DNA of 64,000 nucleotides from Triatoma infestans (GCA_011037195.1 JAAEAF010000128.1:332867-396866), one strand, 5' to 3'; counted from the stretch's first letter, positions 25,379-36,299 are shown. Numbers and translations: made by a program. Notes: generated from the sequence alone by a model not told the origin.

Positions 25379-25538
25379 CTGCAATAGTAGCTGTATGTAT
25401 GAATAGCAGAGCGACCCAAAGTACCATAGCTAGAGGGGCGAGCCGTGATCGGCGATGTATGACCTGGCTGGGGGACTTGCTGGCCTCGCTGTCCGTGGGG
25501 TCTCCCTCCCCCGCACTAACATTCCAACTACCAAGTAT
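25379..25538 (-). CDS. exon with probable signal peptide, 5' part of the FN3 gene
   Basis: The exon is 160 bp on the minus strand, with acceptor TTGTTGTTGCAG ending at 25539 and donor GCAG|GTCAGCTTG at 25379/25378. It is open throughout. After a polar segment (GEGDPTDSEASKSPSQVIH) comes RRSRLAP and then MVLWVALLFIHTATIAG, a short basic stretch plus hydrophobic run ending in small residues, as in a signal peptide. The likely start is the ATG at 25427-25425, with the upstream part as 5' UTR. There is no in-frame stop upstream in the exon, so a longer N-terminus or a membrane anchor is also possible. The exon ends after one base of a codon, exactly what the exon at 11208-11343 needs; the join codes Gly-Ser-Met-Pro. 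A 5' exon must lie at higher coordinates. Confidence 0.7.
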
Positions 25539-25724
25539 CTGCAACAACAAACCACACACACATTAATCAGAACATCATGTTGTAATAAAAAAAAAACATG
25601 ACTTTTTGTTAATTTGGATGAATAGAATTTTAAAATCTGAGAGATTTTCTTTAAACATGCAAACATTTTTATTCAGTTGTCTTAACAAAAATATAGAGGT
25701 GCTGGTAATAGGAAAGGGGCGGTG

Positions 25725-26300
25725 GCGGTTAGCCTCGTGACAGGTAGTAACTTGATGTAGATGTAGTTATAGATGTGAAAGTAAATGTGGATGTAATGCA
25801 GATTTTGACGAAGATATTGATCTAGAAGTGGATATAGTTAAGGCCAAGTAATTGTACAGGTAACAAAGATAGCCTGCTTCTTTTTGTGGTCATCGACCGG
25901 TTTCGGACTTTCGCCCATGATCAGTGTGATAACACAGACTTACACAGAGCAAATTTGGTTGGTACACTCCTTTTTTTGTTCTGTGCAAGTCTATGTTATC
26001 ACACTGTTTTGACAAAAACATCCTGATGATGGACGAAAGCCCGAAACCGGTCGATGACCATAAAAAGAAGCAGGCTATCACGGAAAATATCTCTGATGCT
26101 TTCCAGTTCTGCGGAACCAACCACAACTAATTGTAGAGGTATTAGAGTATACAGAGTGGATGTAATTGTAGACATAGATCTAGATTTTGTTGTAGAGTGA
26201 GAAGTGGAATGTAGATGTGGATGAAGATCTGGCTGTGGATGTTATTGTAATGTAGAATTAGATGTAATTGTAGCTGTGGATTTAGTTAGTAAACAAGGTA
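25725..26300. repeat. GATGTAGAT-rich low-complexity tract
   Basis: Degenerate repeats of GATGTAGAT / GTGGATGTAATTG run from 25733 to 25848 and resume at 26128-26290. The tract is split by the palindromic element at 25863-26127. Confidence 0.7.
25863..26127. mobile_element. palindromic element with hammerhead-like cores
   Basis: The left arm (GCCTGCTTCTTTTTGTGGTC, ATCGACCGGTTTCGGACTTT...) and right arm (..AAGCCCGAAACCGGTCGATG, ACCATAAAAAGAAGCAGGC) are inverted copies around about 25965. The flanks TAATTGTACAGGTA (25849-25862) and TAATTGTAGAGGTA (26128-26141) look like a 14 bp target duplication with one mismatch, so this is a mobile insertion. The right arm contains CATC (26019-26022), CTGATGA (26023-26029), a GC stem (26031-26042), GAAA (26043-26046), ACCGGT and C (26046-26052), GATG (26053-26056). 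That is the strand order of a type I hammerhead ribozyme with stem I CAUC/GAUG. One extra U sits after CUGAUGA. The left-arm core is damaged. Confidence 0.7.
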
Positions 26301-26417
26301 ATACAGAGATAGTGGCTACAATCAAATCCGAGAACAATTTAATTTCAATGTGATTACAGTTGATTTTTGCCCATCTATGTTTGTAACTTGGATATTGCCA
26401 TCATTATAATAATAGGA

Positions 26418-26456
<39 letters not shown>

Positions 26457-27834
26457 GCAATGTGTGTTTAGTGAGTTAGAGTACGACCGAATGGGTTCAC
26501 TAAACCCAAATAGTTGTACCCAAATACTTGCAAGACCTACTTTTAGTGTGTGACTTGATGTTCAGTCAATGAAAGTGTTGTACAGGGGCTCTCGAACTAG
26601 TCCAAGATTGCTAAAGAATAGGCTAATTCACTCCACCACTCACTGGGAGGAAATGGTTGTTTTATTCATGAATGGTACATTTTTTAAATGTTGTTTACAA
26701 CGGCAACTTTTCAATGTGATTCCTCTAAAACCCATTGACCTTTTTTGGTAATGGAAAATAGAATTTTATTAACAACAATTGGATAGAACTAAGAATAGTC
26801 TTTCTCTTTTAGAAATTGTGGAAATTAGCATTGCTAAGTAGGCTGAGCTCCCTTTGTGGGTGCCAGTTTATTAGAACTGAAGTATCAAACTGGTTCGGCG
26901 CAACAACAAAGTAACAGTTCTCTTTTACAAAACGATTAATTGCAGACGATGGCTGGTAATGGATCCAATTTCCTCTGATACACCATCAACACGCAGACTG
27001 TTTGTAATTTTATTACTGAATTGTCTCCAACTAACCAATAATATAAAGAGGTGTATATAATTTACTTTATTACTAATACATGTACACAACAAAACTACAG
27101 GACTGTCTGTTTGCCTTGTAATTGTACAATCCATAGGTATAAAGTAGTACTATCCTTACACACTTATATAATGTAAATAATGCATTTGAATAAAGTTCTA
27201 TTGCTGAGCTCCGCCCTAATTTGAAACTAATAATATACTTTAAACGATAATCGATAACAGAGCGAACAGAAATCGAATATGCAGTTCCTATTTACTTATT
27301 TAGACTTGTCTATCGGTTTGACTCGCCACGTCATGCTTTCGGTAAAACAGCCGATCGTAAATACTCACATAACTTACTGTTAGATCACTAATGTTACGGT
27401 AATTGACAAATTTCGTTCAAACTTGTAATTTTTGAACTAAATGGTCCTCAACAAACATTTAAGGGTGGTAGCGGGGGTGCAAATGTTGCCACTCTGTTAG
27501 ACTAACACTAGAACGTGATACACTACAGTAAGGGAGCCCCTCCCCCACCAATCCGAGAGAAATCTAACGCATAAATTTCTCAAAAACTTTAAAATAAATT
27601 TTTCTGGAAAATTGTTTGAAATGAAAGTGAATGAATGCAGTTATGTAAGATGTATGCAGTTATGTAAGATGTATGCAGTTATGTAAGATGTATGCAGTTA
27701 TATAAGATGTATGCAGTTTATATTAAAGAAATCATTGTTTCGAGATTTCTAGAAAATTGCACAAAAAAACTCCATTGAGAAAAGTGGTACTTTTGGTTGA
27801 TTGAGTTAGAGCAAAAATTATTGTCGGTTTCCTA
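26300..27834. other. no gene; two simple repeats
   Basis: It contains a (TA)n(TG)n microsatellite at 26417-26456 and a 19 bp tandem repeat (ATGCAGTTATGTAAGATGT, about 4.5 copies) at 27632-27720. The remaining AT-rich sequence shows no recognisable gene. Confidence 0.55.
27632..27720. repeat. 19 bp tandem repeat
   Basis: ATGCAGTTATGTAAGATGT is repeated about 4.5 times with one variant (TATATAAG in the fourth). No role visible. Confidence 0.85.
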
Positions 27835-28080
27835 GTAGCATCCTTAAACAATGCACAGTGACACTACTGTGTCCGGAGACTTCTCAGTATATGCCGGGAG
27901 TAGACAATAGTGCCTTCACCGGACAATGAGCTGTAGAGGCTCCTGGAAAAAGAGAACAAGTACAGTACTAAAAGGAAAACAAGAAGTGCAGTACTGAAAG
28001 AGGGAAGTGCAGTACTGTCTGGACAGGAATGCGGAATCTCCACGTGTGAAACTAGCGTGCTACCACCATGAGACAATCTT
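27835..28080 (-). repeat. SINE copy, diverged
   Basis: It contains the CACCGGACAATGAGCTGTAG AGGCTCCT block shared with 42790-42830 and a decayed tRNA-like head (ACTAGCGTGCTACCACCATG near 28050) corresponding to box A. A duplicated AGTGCAGTACTG segment (27987-28018) has expanded it. Orientation follows the 1797-1980 copy. Confidence 0.6.
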
Positions 28081-28105
28081 ATCTCGTGTTACTTTATAAA
28101 ATTTT

Positions 28106-28893
28106 TACTTTCTCTTACTAATAATAGTAAGAGGAAGTATTGAGATCGTGCCCAATTTTCGATATTGTGTTTTCACCGGAAATACATGTTTTGAGGTCCT
28201 CTGAGTCCAAAAAAAAGGTTTTTAGAAAATGGTGTATCTGAGAGTATGAGTTATAAACCGTTTTATTATTACTATTATTTTGCATTGAATTCATTTCAGT
28301 TGAGCGGGCCAAGATCCTGAGTGCCGATCAGATAGCGATTTCAAAAGTTAAGCTAACATTCTTTAATGTGAAAAGCATATTATATCAAAAACGAAAAGTT
28401 GCAGGAAGCTCAAACTTGGTATTCCGTTTAGTTACTATCACCGGTATCTGACACGAAAATTTCGGGCAAAATCCATCAAACGAAAGTCACTTTAGTGGAT
28501 GGTTTTTTCAGTTTTTTGTGATTTTCTTGAAAATGGCTCCAACGATTTTCATTAAACTAAGAATTACACATCTAAGGAGCTACAACTTTTATTTGAAACA
28601 TTCCTTTGGGTAAACTCATATAAGGGAGCTTTTGGGGGAGGGGTAGTGTTATATTTGCCTCGAAAGTTCTATCTTTCTTAGTTGATTATTCAATTCTACC
28701 ATCTATACAAAATAAATTAGAAATAAACTGATTGCCAAAATTCCGAGTTTCAAGAAAATTGTAAACCGTAAATGCATTTTGACTGAATAGTTATGTCAGT
28801 TTTCGCGTTCGCGATAATAAAAACACCGACAAATTTCATTAAATTTGGTGTACTATCTATAAAACATTTTGGTAAACTGCAGTAAGAGAAAGT
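28106..28893 (+). repeat. ACTTTCTCTTACT dispersed repeat, most complete copy
   Basis: The left end TTTACTTTCTCTTACTAATA (28107) and right end CTGCAGTAAGAGAAAGTC (28877) are near-perfect inverted termini of about 14 bp. Internal blocks shared with other copies are GTAAGAGGAAGTATTGAGAT, TTGTGTTTTCACCGGAAATA, AAACTTGGTATTCCGTTTAG, and TCGGGCAAAATCCATCAAAC. About 105 bp at 28262-28367 is an insertion found again at 28941-29059. No ORF; probably a non-autonomous DNA element. Confidence 0.7.
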
Positions 28894-28940
28894 CCTATGA
28901 ATGAATCGCACAATAATTCACATTCTTTTTCTGTTTATTT

Positions 28941-29059
28941 TTATTATTACTATTATTTTGCATTGAACAATTTGGGCTGATTCATTTCAGTTGAGCGGGT
29001 CAAGATTCTGAGTGCCGATCAGATAACCTTTTTCAAAAGTTAAGCTAACATTCTTTAAT
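28941..29059 (+). repeat. second copy of the segment inserted in the 28.1 kb repeat
   Basis: TTATTATTACTATTATTTTG, then TCATTTCAGTTGAGCGGG, TGCCGATCAGATA and AAAGTTAAGCTAACATTCTT repeat the segment at 28262-28367 in the same orientation. This copy has about 13 extra bases (CAATTTGGGCTGA). Confidence 0.8.
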
Positions 29060-29134
29060 ATATACTAGTAATATTATTACGAACCGTATTAATATTTGGA
29101 CTTATATTTAAAGTGGCTGTTGTAGATTATTTTT

Positions 29135-29265
29135 TAAAAACAATAATTACTCGGCCAACGTTTCGTCTTTTATTAATACATCATCAGGGCTGTTGTTGCT
29201 TTTGTAGCCCTGATGATGTCGTAGATGTCAAAAATCTACGACCGCCAATAAAATACACTATCGGG
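29135..29265. repeat. small palindromic repeat with CCTGATGATG arms
   Basis: CATCATCAGGGCT (about 29181-29193) and its inverse AGCCCTGATGATG (about 29207-29219) flank a 13 bp spacer. The left arm, read on the minus strand, runs CTGATGA ... GACGAAACGTTGGCCG. It resembles the CTGANGA...GAAAC layout of the hammerhead-like repeats, but stem II is poor and the cleavage-site triplet is not GUH. The right arm ends in a hairpin (GTCGTAGAT ... ATCTACGAC). Confidence 0.5.
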
Positions 29266-31212
29266 AATCGAATCCATTAATGTCCATTCATCTTAGAGCA
29301 TACTCCTTACCATTTTATTTAAACTAAAATATAAAATAATGTAATTGTTTCCAAAAGAATCTGAAAAAAAAAAAAGAACCTAGCAAAACAAGATGGTAGT
29401 TCAGCGCAACAAAGGTAGAAACTTGATTGCCTATTCTACCAGAGGGATTGGCCCGTCTGAAGATAGAACTAATTTTATGGCCTCTTTTTATGTTGAACCT
29501 CAATGCCTTTATGGCCGGTCTATTTATCTACGAATATTAAACATTCTTCTCAACGCGTTCTTTTCGATATCCGACAACCATAAAAATGTCTTGATGGGTT
29601 TTCGTTTATTACGAAAAAGTGTACCTACAAACACAATACAAAACCATCATTATATAATATTATAATATGTTTAATAGATTTCATAGCAAAATAAAGCTAT
29701 TTTCAAAAATCTATAGCTGGTTGATAAAATTTATATTTTTACATTCTATTATACAGTAAAACAATCGGTTCTATAAGCTCGACTTCGTTTTTACTTTCTC
29801 TTGTTGCTGGTAAAAGGGACATTTGCGATTGGGTCAAATTTGAATTTTCATCGGAAATACATGTTCTCCACGTTCCATGAGTATGAATGACATATTTTTA
29901 GTGCATAGTCTGTGTTTGTGTACATATGAACAAAATCTTTCAACACATTTAAAATGATGTAGGGTTCTGGGGAAGGAAATTCCTCTTAAGTAAATTTCTA
30001 TATAGTTATGCCACAACAATATTAAGGTACATTAAATAACTGCTGGAGATCTATTTTTGAAAAAAATGGTCAATCAGAAAAGCGAATTTACAGAAAAACT
30101 TTCTGAATTTGTTTTGGAATTTTCTCGAAAGTTAATAGGTCTAGTTTCAGAAGAATCACCTCCCAGTTGCTAACAGTTTTCACCAGCAAGTCTGTAGGCT
30201 CCTCTGCTGCTTGCCACCAATAATATTCTAGTATTTACTCAAAACCGATAATTTTGTGAAAGTAATTTCTTTCTCTCACTTCCGGCCAACGTCGTAATCC
30301 CTATCTCAGTCCAGAGGTGATCTCTGAGTTAGGGTGCACCTAATCTTGTCGGATTATCCGACCATCACGTTCTTCCATCCGTCAACAAATCCTGGCGCCC
30401 AAAAGTAAGTAAACTGAATTAGCGGTTTCTCTGGTCGTTGAGTTAGCCTAGGCGTCTCCAAACTATATTCAAACTTGCCTCTCTCTACTTGATTTTATCT
30501 TTAGATTCAATTGAACTATAGCCTTTTTATTTCATCCTCTTAAAGAGACGAACAGTAGAGAAAGTAAAGAAAGAAACTTTTAATTTAAAACTATTCTATA
30601 AAAAAAGTGATTAGTGGCTGTCTTATTAAAATTATTGAAATCTTTAAGCCGGGAGGGGGAAAGCATTTTTGTTAAAGTTAATGATAATGACAGAAGGAGA
30701 TAAGTATGAAGATGTATTTATATTTCAGCTCGACAGTGAGAGCTTAGATTACAGAAACACAAGAAATTAGCGTTTCCTCCTGCTCTCTTACTCGCCTAAT
30801 GTTTTCTTTTGTCTCAGTTTTCCTCCCATCAAACACAATTTCTCAGAACAAAGAGTCGACCATTAACATGTTATTAAGTACAGCAGATCAAAAACGCTTG
30901 TGTATGCGCATACATTTTTTGTGCTTGTTTATTTTCTATTTGTAATGGGTAATTTGCTCTCAATTGTTTTTGTACTCTTGATGATGCGAAGGCGACTTAG
31001 AAATAAATTCACAATATTTTCGGTCCTTAATCTTCAGAAAAAATATCATTCGGGAATTTTGAAATGATAATGATAAGCAAGCACTTGAAAATGTCATTAA
31101 ATTATACTTATATATGTATAGTATATAAAAATGTGTATATATGTATATATATATATATATGTATATATTACATTATTTATAAGTTCTGCTTTACTCTGTT
31201 TATTTATTATTT
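29266..31212. other. no gene; one decayed dispersed-repeat copy
   Basis: A fragment of the ACTTTCTCTTACT family runs from about 29790 (TTTACTTTCTCTTGTTGCTG) to about 30170. The open frame at 29393-29665 has no recognisable domain. ATATGTATAT low complexity lies at 31120-31170. Confidence 0.5.
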
Positions 31213-31392
31213 TTACTTTCTCTTACTACTGTAGGTCTTTTTGTTAGGTCTTTTTTTTTTTTAATTTCCTTTATTTACTGCATGCTCCACTTACATATAT
31301 TACATGCACTTTTAATTCAATTTTAGTATATAAAATCACAATAACATTTACATGTAATAAATAATATACTATAAAATTGTAAAATAATATAA

Positions 31393-34300
31393 TTATAAAA
31401 TATTAAAGTCTGCTGTATTAATAAACTGTTCGAAAAATCCACACAATTCACTGTCACTCACTAAGTCACATTTCGCTGGTGGCCACCTGAAACCCCTAGT
31501 AACAAGATTCCTTATTAGAGAGGCTCTTTCTACTTCAAACTGTCCACATTGAAATATGATGTGTTCCCATGTTTGCCACGATAAATAGTCACAAGGACAT
31601 ACTGGATCTGGCAGTATATGGAAGCGATGAAGGTATGTCCTGTTTCGTCCATGCCCAGAGAGCAGTTGCGTTGTTTTGTAGGTTACCGTAATTTGAGACT
31701 TTATTCGTGAGCTTATAGTCGGGAAAAATTCTTTGGTGTGAATTCCTTTTTCTGTTCTTGACCAATACTGCTCCCATTCCTGTAGCATTCTCTGTTTCAA
31801 TAAGTAGGCTACATAAGTCTTAGGAGCAAATTCGAAGGAAAGCGGTAAATCCTCATCTTCAGCCCCTTGCTTTGCCAACATATCAGCCCTCTCATTCCCT
31901 ACTTCACCGACATGAGCCTGCACTTTATTGAACGCCAACCTACATTGTCTCCGCTGAAGTTTTATCAGAGCACGCCGAATCCCTTCTACCAAACGCATAT
32001 GGTTGTTTTGATCGTTTATGGAATCCAGAGCTACTTGACTGTCCGTTCTGATGATTACTTGTTCTAAAGCAGATTGGTCGAGGGAATTATTCGGCGAAAA
32101 GGCACTGTTAACAAGCCACTCCAAACAGTTTAATATAGCCAAAAGTTCAGCTTGATTATTAGAACATTATACCGCAAGTCGAAACCTTTTTTCCAAGAAT
32201 TCTTCGCCATCTAGATAGACGACAAATGCACAACCAACCTTTCCGTTCTTCTTACTGCCATCCGTAAACAATCTGTAACCTAAAATTTGAGTATTCTGGA
32301 GTATTCTCAAAAGTTATTTCCGGTACCAAACCTGGGTGTATCCAATGACACTGCTTTGTAGGCAAGTCCATTTTTAGAGCTATTTCTTCATCAGATTCAC
32401 TCATGATCTTGTACTTTCGATAAATTTGTGCTAACTTGATTTCAATAGGTGTAACGTTTGCAATAGTACACGTGGCCTCATAAGAAATCGTGCGGAAACC
32501 TTTGATCACTCTTAATAAAAACAATCTTTGAACTTTCCGTAATTTATTTATGTTATATTTTTTACTAAGCCCTTTATACCAAGCAGGCAATGCATAGGTA
32601 AGGAGGGGAATCAAGGCACCATCGTAGATGATTTTCAATGCTTCCGAGGAAATTCCCCAATAAACTTTCGCTGAACGCGACAACTGATTTACCAGCTGCA
32701 GACTTTTTTCACAGATCCGATTTATGTGACTGTTCCAAGACATCTTCGAATCGAAGATGACACCAAGATACTTAAGCTCTTGTACAATATTCAAACGTTT
32801 ACCACCTAGGAACACAGATACGCTTGTATCAACATGCTTTCTGTTGACAACCAGTACATTTGACTTTTGGCTATTAAAAGCCACTTTATTATTGTTTGAC
32901 CAGCGTTCTACAATTCTCATGCAAGTATTAGCTGAACACTCCACTTCCAGAGCGCTATCACCTTTCACTGCTATTAACAAGTCATCTGCGAACGCTATTA
33001 CCAAAGCCTCTAACGGAAATTTCTCTTTTAACAGGGAATCAAATTGTATAATCCAAAAACTGGGTCCACAACATGAACCCTGTGGACAGCCCTTTGTAAC
33101 TTGCCTACTCACGGTTAGCACGTTAGTTCTTATTTCAGCTTGCCTATTATCGAAATAATCTCGTGTTAAGTGGTACAGATTTCGCGGACAGTCAAAGTTT
33201 TTCAATTGCACTAGAATGGCCGGCCACCACGCAGCATCAAACGCACCTTTCACATCTAGTGCAATTAATAGTGCTATTTCCTGGTGGTTTAAAGCACTAT
33301 CCATATATTCTTTGACCTTCATTATTGCATCTTCTGTACTCTTCTGTGGGGTAAAACCATACTGTCGGCTACTGAGTAGATCATTTTTATTTAGATGATA
33401 CATAATTCTATTTATAAGTAATTTTTCGAGTATCTTGCCCCAAACAGATAACAGACTAATTGGCCTATACTTGTCAACTTCATTTGAATCTTCCTTACCA
33501 GGTATTCAATGGACACTATAATGGACTTTTTCCATAAGTTTGGAAATTTCCCCTGCTTTAAGCATTCATTGTACAAAGCTAAAACAAAAATAGGCAATCT
33601 ATAGTAAGTTTGAAAAATGATAGTCTGGTTGAATCCATCTTCTCCTGGAGTTTTTTTGGGGTTAAATGATTGGATAATTGATTTGAGTTTATGACTTGTG
33701 AATGGTATATCATCGGATTGACAGCTGGAGTATTCCATAGATTGTTGCCTTATATTCTTATTGTATTCAACATCCGAATTAATATCATCAGTTTGCACGT
33801 ATTTATCTATAAGTGCGTCTAGTGTTGCTGTAAAACTGCCATCTGGTTTTCGTAACGTAGTGAATTTTGTTTGCGTTTTTAAGTTACCTGCTGCAGCTTT
33901 ATATATGTAATTCCAGGGTTGAGTCTTGTTGGTGGCATTGCAGAACTCTTTCCACGACTCTATTCGAGCTTTATTCATGAAAGCTTTATATTCCGTTTTG
34001 GTAGCATAATATTCCGCTTTACGATTTTCTCTCAAGGCAGCGTCTCCTTTAGTTCTTTGATATATTCTTCTTCTCTTGTTAGTTAGTTTTCTCAACGCCG
34101 TTAGTTCATTATTCCACCAATTAACAGATTTTTTCGTTGTTCCGCTTTTTAATAAGGCAACTTTCGGTACGGTTTCTTCACAAGTACGTCTGACTATATC
34201 CATAAATTGCTCCACAAATATATTTAAATTCTCTGCATTTTTAATAAGAAGAGCCATTTTATCATCAACTTGTTCATCAGAAAGAAGACAGTCGTAGTTT

Positions 34301-35101
34301 TGTTTGCAAAAGTGTTTCACATTTTTCACTAACACTTGATGAAACTTTGTCCAATCAGTTTTATATGTATTGTATTTATAAAAATTCCCACTTTTTTCTT
34401 GGAAAAACTGATTTTTATTAAAATAAACCTCATACATAATAAAATTATGGTCGGAGGCGCTCTCTTCCTCACTTATTATCCATTTATCAACATAACCCAA
34501 CATTGCATAGTTTACAATTGTCAAGTCAATGTTACTTTGTGCTCGAACCGTCTCAAAAGTGCTTTTAACTTTATCATAATTATTATTTAAAGTGAATAGT
34601 GACTTGGAGAAGATCCATTCTTCCAAAAGCAAACCACGATCGTCTTCTACAGAATTAAACCAAGTTTTGGCTCTTGCATTGCAATCTACAGCAAAGAGAA
34701 TAGGATTGTTTTTAGCAAAATTAATGTGTTCCTCCAATTTCGAAATATCATGTAAAATATCTCTTTGCCTATCAAAATACATAGACGCTGCATAAAATTT
34801 AAATTTAGTTTCAGTAGTGATTTCTAAGTAAACATTGTCTTCATTTGAGTTCTGTGAGATTAGTAAAACATCTAATTTCTTATTCAATACTAATATTGCC
34901 GCTCTTTTACGCCCTTCTCCTTGGTTATAAATAGAAATGTTCTTAGGAAATTTTATTGTTTATATTGTATGGTTCTTGAATGAATATTAAATCTACTTTG
35001 ATGTCATTATAGAACTTTATTAGATTTGACGTAGCAGCTCTTGACCTTTGTAGGTTAACTTGTAAGCAAATTAAAGATGGAAGTATCTGCTTATTTACCA
35101 T
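31393..35101 (-). pseudogene. LINE ORF2: AP endonuclease, reverse transcriptase, RNase H, zinc domain (broken)
   Basis: The start ATG is at 35101. Endonuclease: LQVNLQRSRAATSNLIKF and FIQEPY near 35050-34960, VDCNARAKTW (about 34695-34665), SNIDLTIVN (about 34530), and SASDHNF (about 34455). Reverse transcriptase: PGEDGFNQTI (about 33650), LDVKGAFDAAWW (about 33255), KGCPQGSCCGPS (about 33090), FADD (32992-32981). RNase H: FTDGS (about 32265), NNQAELLAI (about 32150), RTDSQVALDSI (about 32050), and HVGEVGNERADMLAKQ (about 31910-31860), so all four acidic positions are present. A CPCDYLSW...EHIIFQC zinc domain lies near 31600. Frameshifts near 34945, 33500 and 32250, plus a stop near 32165, kill it. 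It is otherwise well kept, so the insertion is fairly recent. Confidence 0.85.
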
Positions 35102-35189
35102 AGTCAATATTTTGTTGTTTTCTAACCAACATGATATTATAACTGGGACATTCTCTACTAAATGCTGGATGTGCTACGTTTAAACAGTT

Positions 35190-36127
35190 TTATTTTTTAA
35201 TAAATTTATTCCTAGTAGTGCAATTAATACATTTTAGTTGTGAATCACTTTGTTGACAACTGTCAGTAGTGTGGTTACCAGCACAAAACGCGCAAGTTAT
35301 TTCGTTTTTAAATATTTTCGATGTATGGTTGAACCTATGGCATTTAAAACAACGTACTAGTGTTAAATAATCATCGGCCCTGCACAAACTCCACATCATT
35401 TTTAATCCAGATTCCTTAATTTTACTGCGCAATGTTGGATCTATCTCTATAATGAGATTAGAAACATTATATTTATTTCGTTCTGTTGGAATGATGCCTT
35501 CCCCATTTTGGAAAAATTCCGAGTTTTGCTTTTTAATAATTGTAGAAGCATTATCTAAAGTAATTTCACTGGGAATGTTATAAATAATTAATTTAGGCCA
35601 AAACAATTTACACGGTTCTGCATTTAATTTGTCATTACATTTTTGAACGATCTCCTTACATACTTTCTTTATGTCTTCTTTTTCATTACTTTCAATTAAA
35701 ACCCTACCGTTGGAAATATTTCTCAATTTGGAAACACCAATTTTTAAATCACATGGATTAATAGCAGTTTTAATGATTTGTTTGGTATCATCACTCGTGA
35801 TATTGTCTCTTGGAGTAATTATGGCTTCAAATGTTGGTTTTACAGTAACTAATGTTTTATTAGGATTTTGTTTAACAACTGCGGCATAGGTAAAATTGGT
35901 TTTGTAATTAGTGTCTGTCTGACTAACCTTATCACTTGTTTCAGTAACATGTCTAAAATGTTCCACTTCAAGTCCTTCTTTCATCTTGCTGTACACTTTA
36001 GTTAAATCACTAATAGCCGTCAAAATGTCTTTTTTTAAATCATTTCGCAAGTTTCCACTAACTTTTGTAACATTTTTCAATAACTCGATAGCCTAGAAAA
36101 CATAGCATCACAGTTAGTCTCCGCCAT
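35190..36127 (-). pseudogene. LINE ORF1 (gag-like, zinc knuckles), frameshifted
   Basis: The probable start is the ATG at 36127-36125 (MAETNCDAMFSRLSSY), with a frameshift near 36092 leading into the long frame 36080-35190. The product would be an RNA-binding coat protein of the retrotransposon particle. The N-terminal third is polar and helical in character. A central part resembles the RNA-recognition-like fold region of LINE ORF1s. The C-terminus carries Cys/His knuckles: CFKCHRFNHTSKIF (fourth ligand changed to Phe), CAFCAGNHTTDSC (intact CCHC), and a third starting CINC. It ends in a stop right after CINCTTRNKFIKK, probably truncated. Confidence 0.75.
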
Positions 36128-36132
36128 CTTCT

Positions 36133-36243
36133 TTGTATGTAGGTCTGTATGTAGGTCTGTATGTAGGTCTGTACGTAGGTCTGTATGTAGGTCTGTATGT
36201 AAGTCTGTACGTAGGTCTGTATGTAGGTCTGTATGTAGGTCTG
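36133..36243. repeat. 12 bp microsatellite-like array
   Basis: TGTATGTAGGTC is repeated about nine times with a few C/A variants. On the minus strand it reads as ACATACAGACCT units. It borders the 5' end of the R1-like LINE and lies where other copies of the dispersed repeat have a TATG microsatellite. The apparent TYIQ/TYVQ-repeat frame through it is an artefact. Confidence 0.9.
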
Positions 36244-36299
36244 CTTATGTGAACAAAACATCTCAAAAACAAAAATCTTAGGAAGCTCAAAGTTACCCC

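Larger units (their letters stand above)
31248..36133 (-). mobile_element. R1-like non-LTR retrotransposon with RNase H, near full length
   Basis: On the minus strand the order is ORF1 (36127-35190), ORF2 (35101-31393) with endonuclease, reverse transcriptase and RNase H, a short 3' UTR and a poly-A tail (plus-strand T run 31248-31262). The 5' end abuts an array of TGTATGTAGGTC repeats (36133-36243), and ORF1 starts within a few bases of it. The outer flanks belong to the ACTTTCTCTTACT repeat (left end at 31213, an internal block AAACATCTCAAAAACAAAAA at 36257), so the LINE sits inside a copy of that repeat. Endonuclease style is R1-like; the RNase H also allows the LOA or I groups. Confidence 0.8.

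Noticed and set aside
32757..33158. 133-residue plus-strand frame
   Set aside because: Antisense shadow of the R1-like LINE reverse transcriptase.
36058..36261. Frame with TYIQ/TYVQ repeats
   Set aside because: Product of translating the 12 bp microsatellite.
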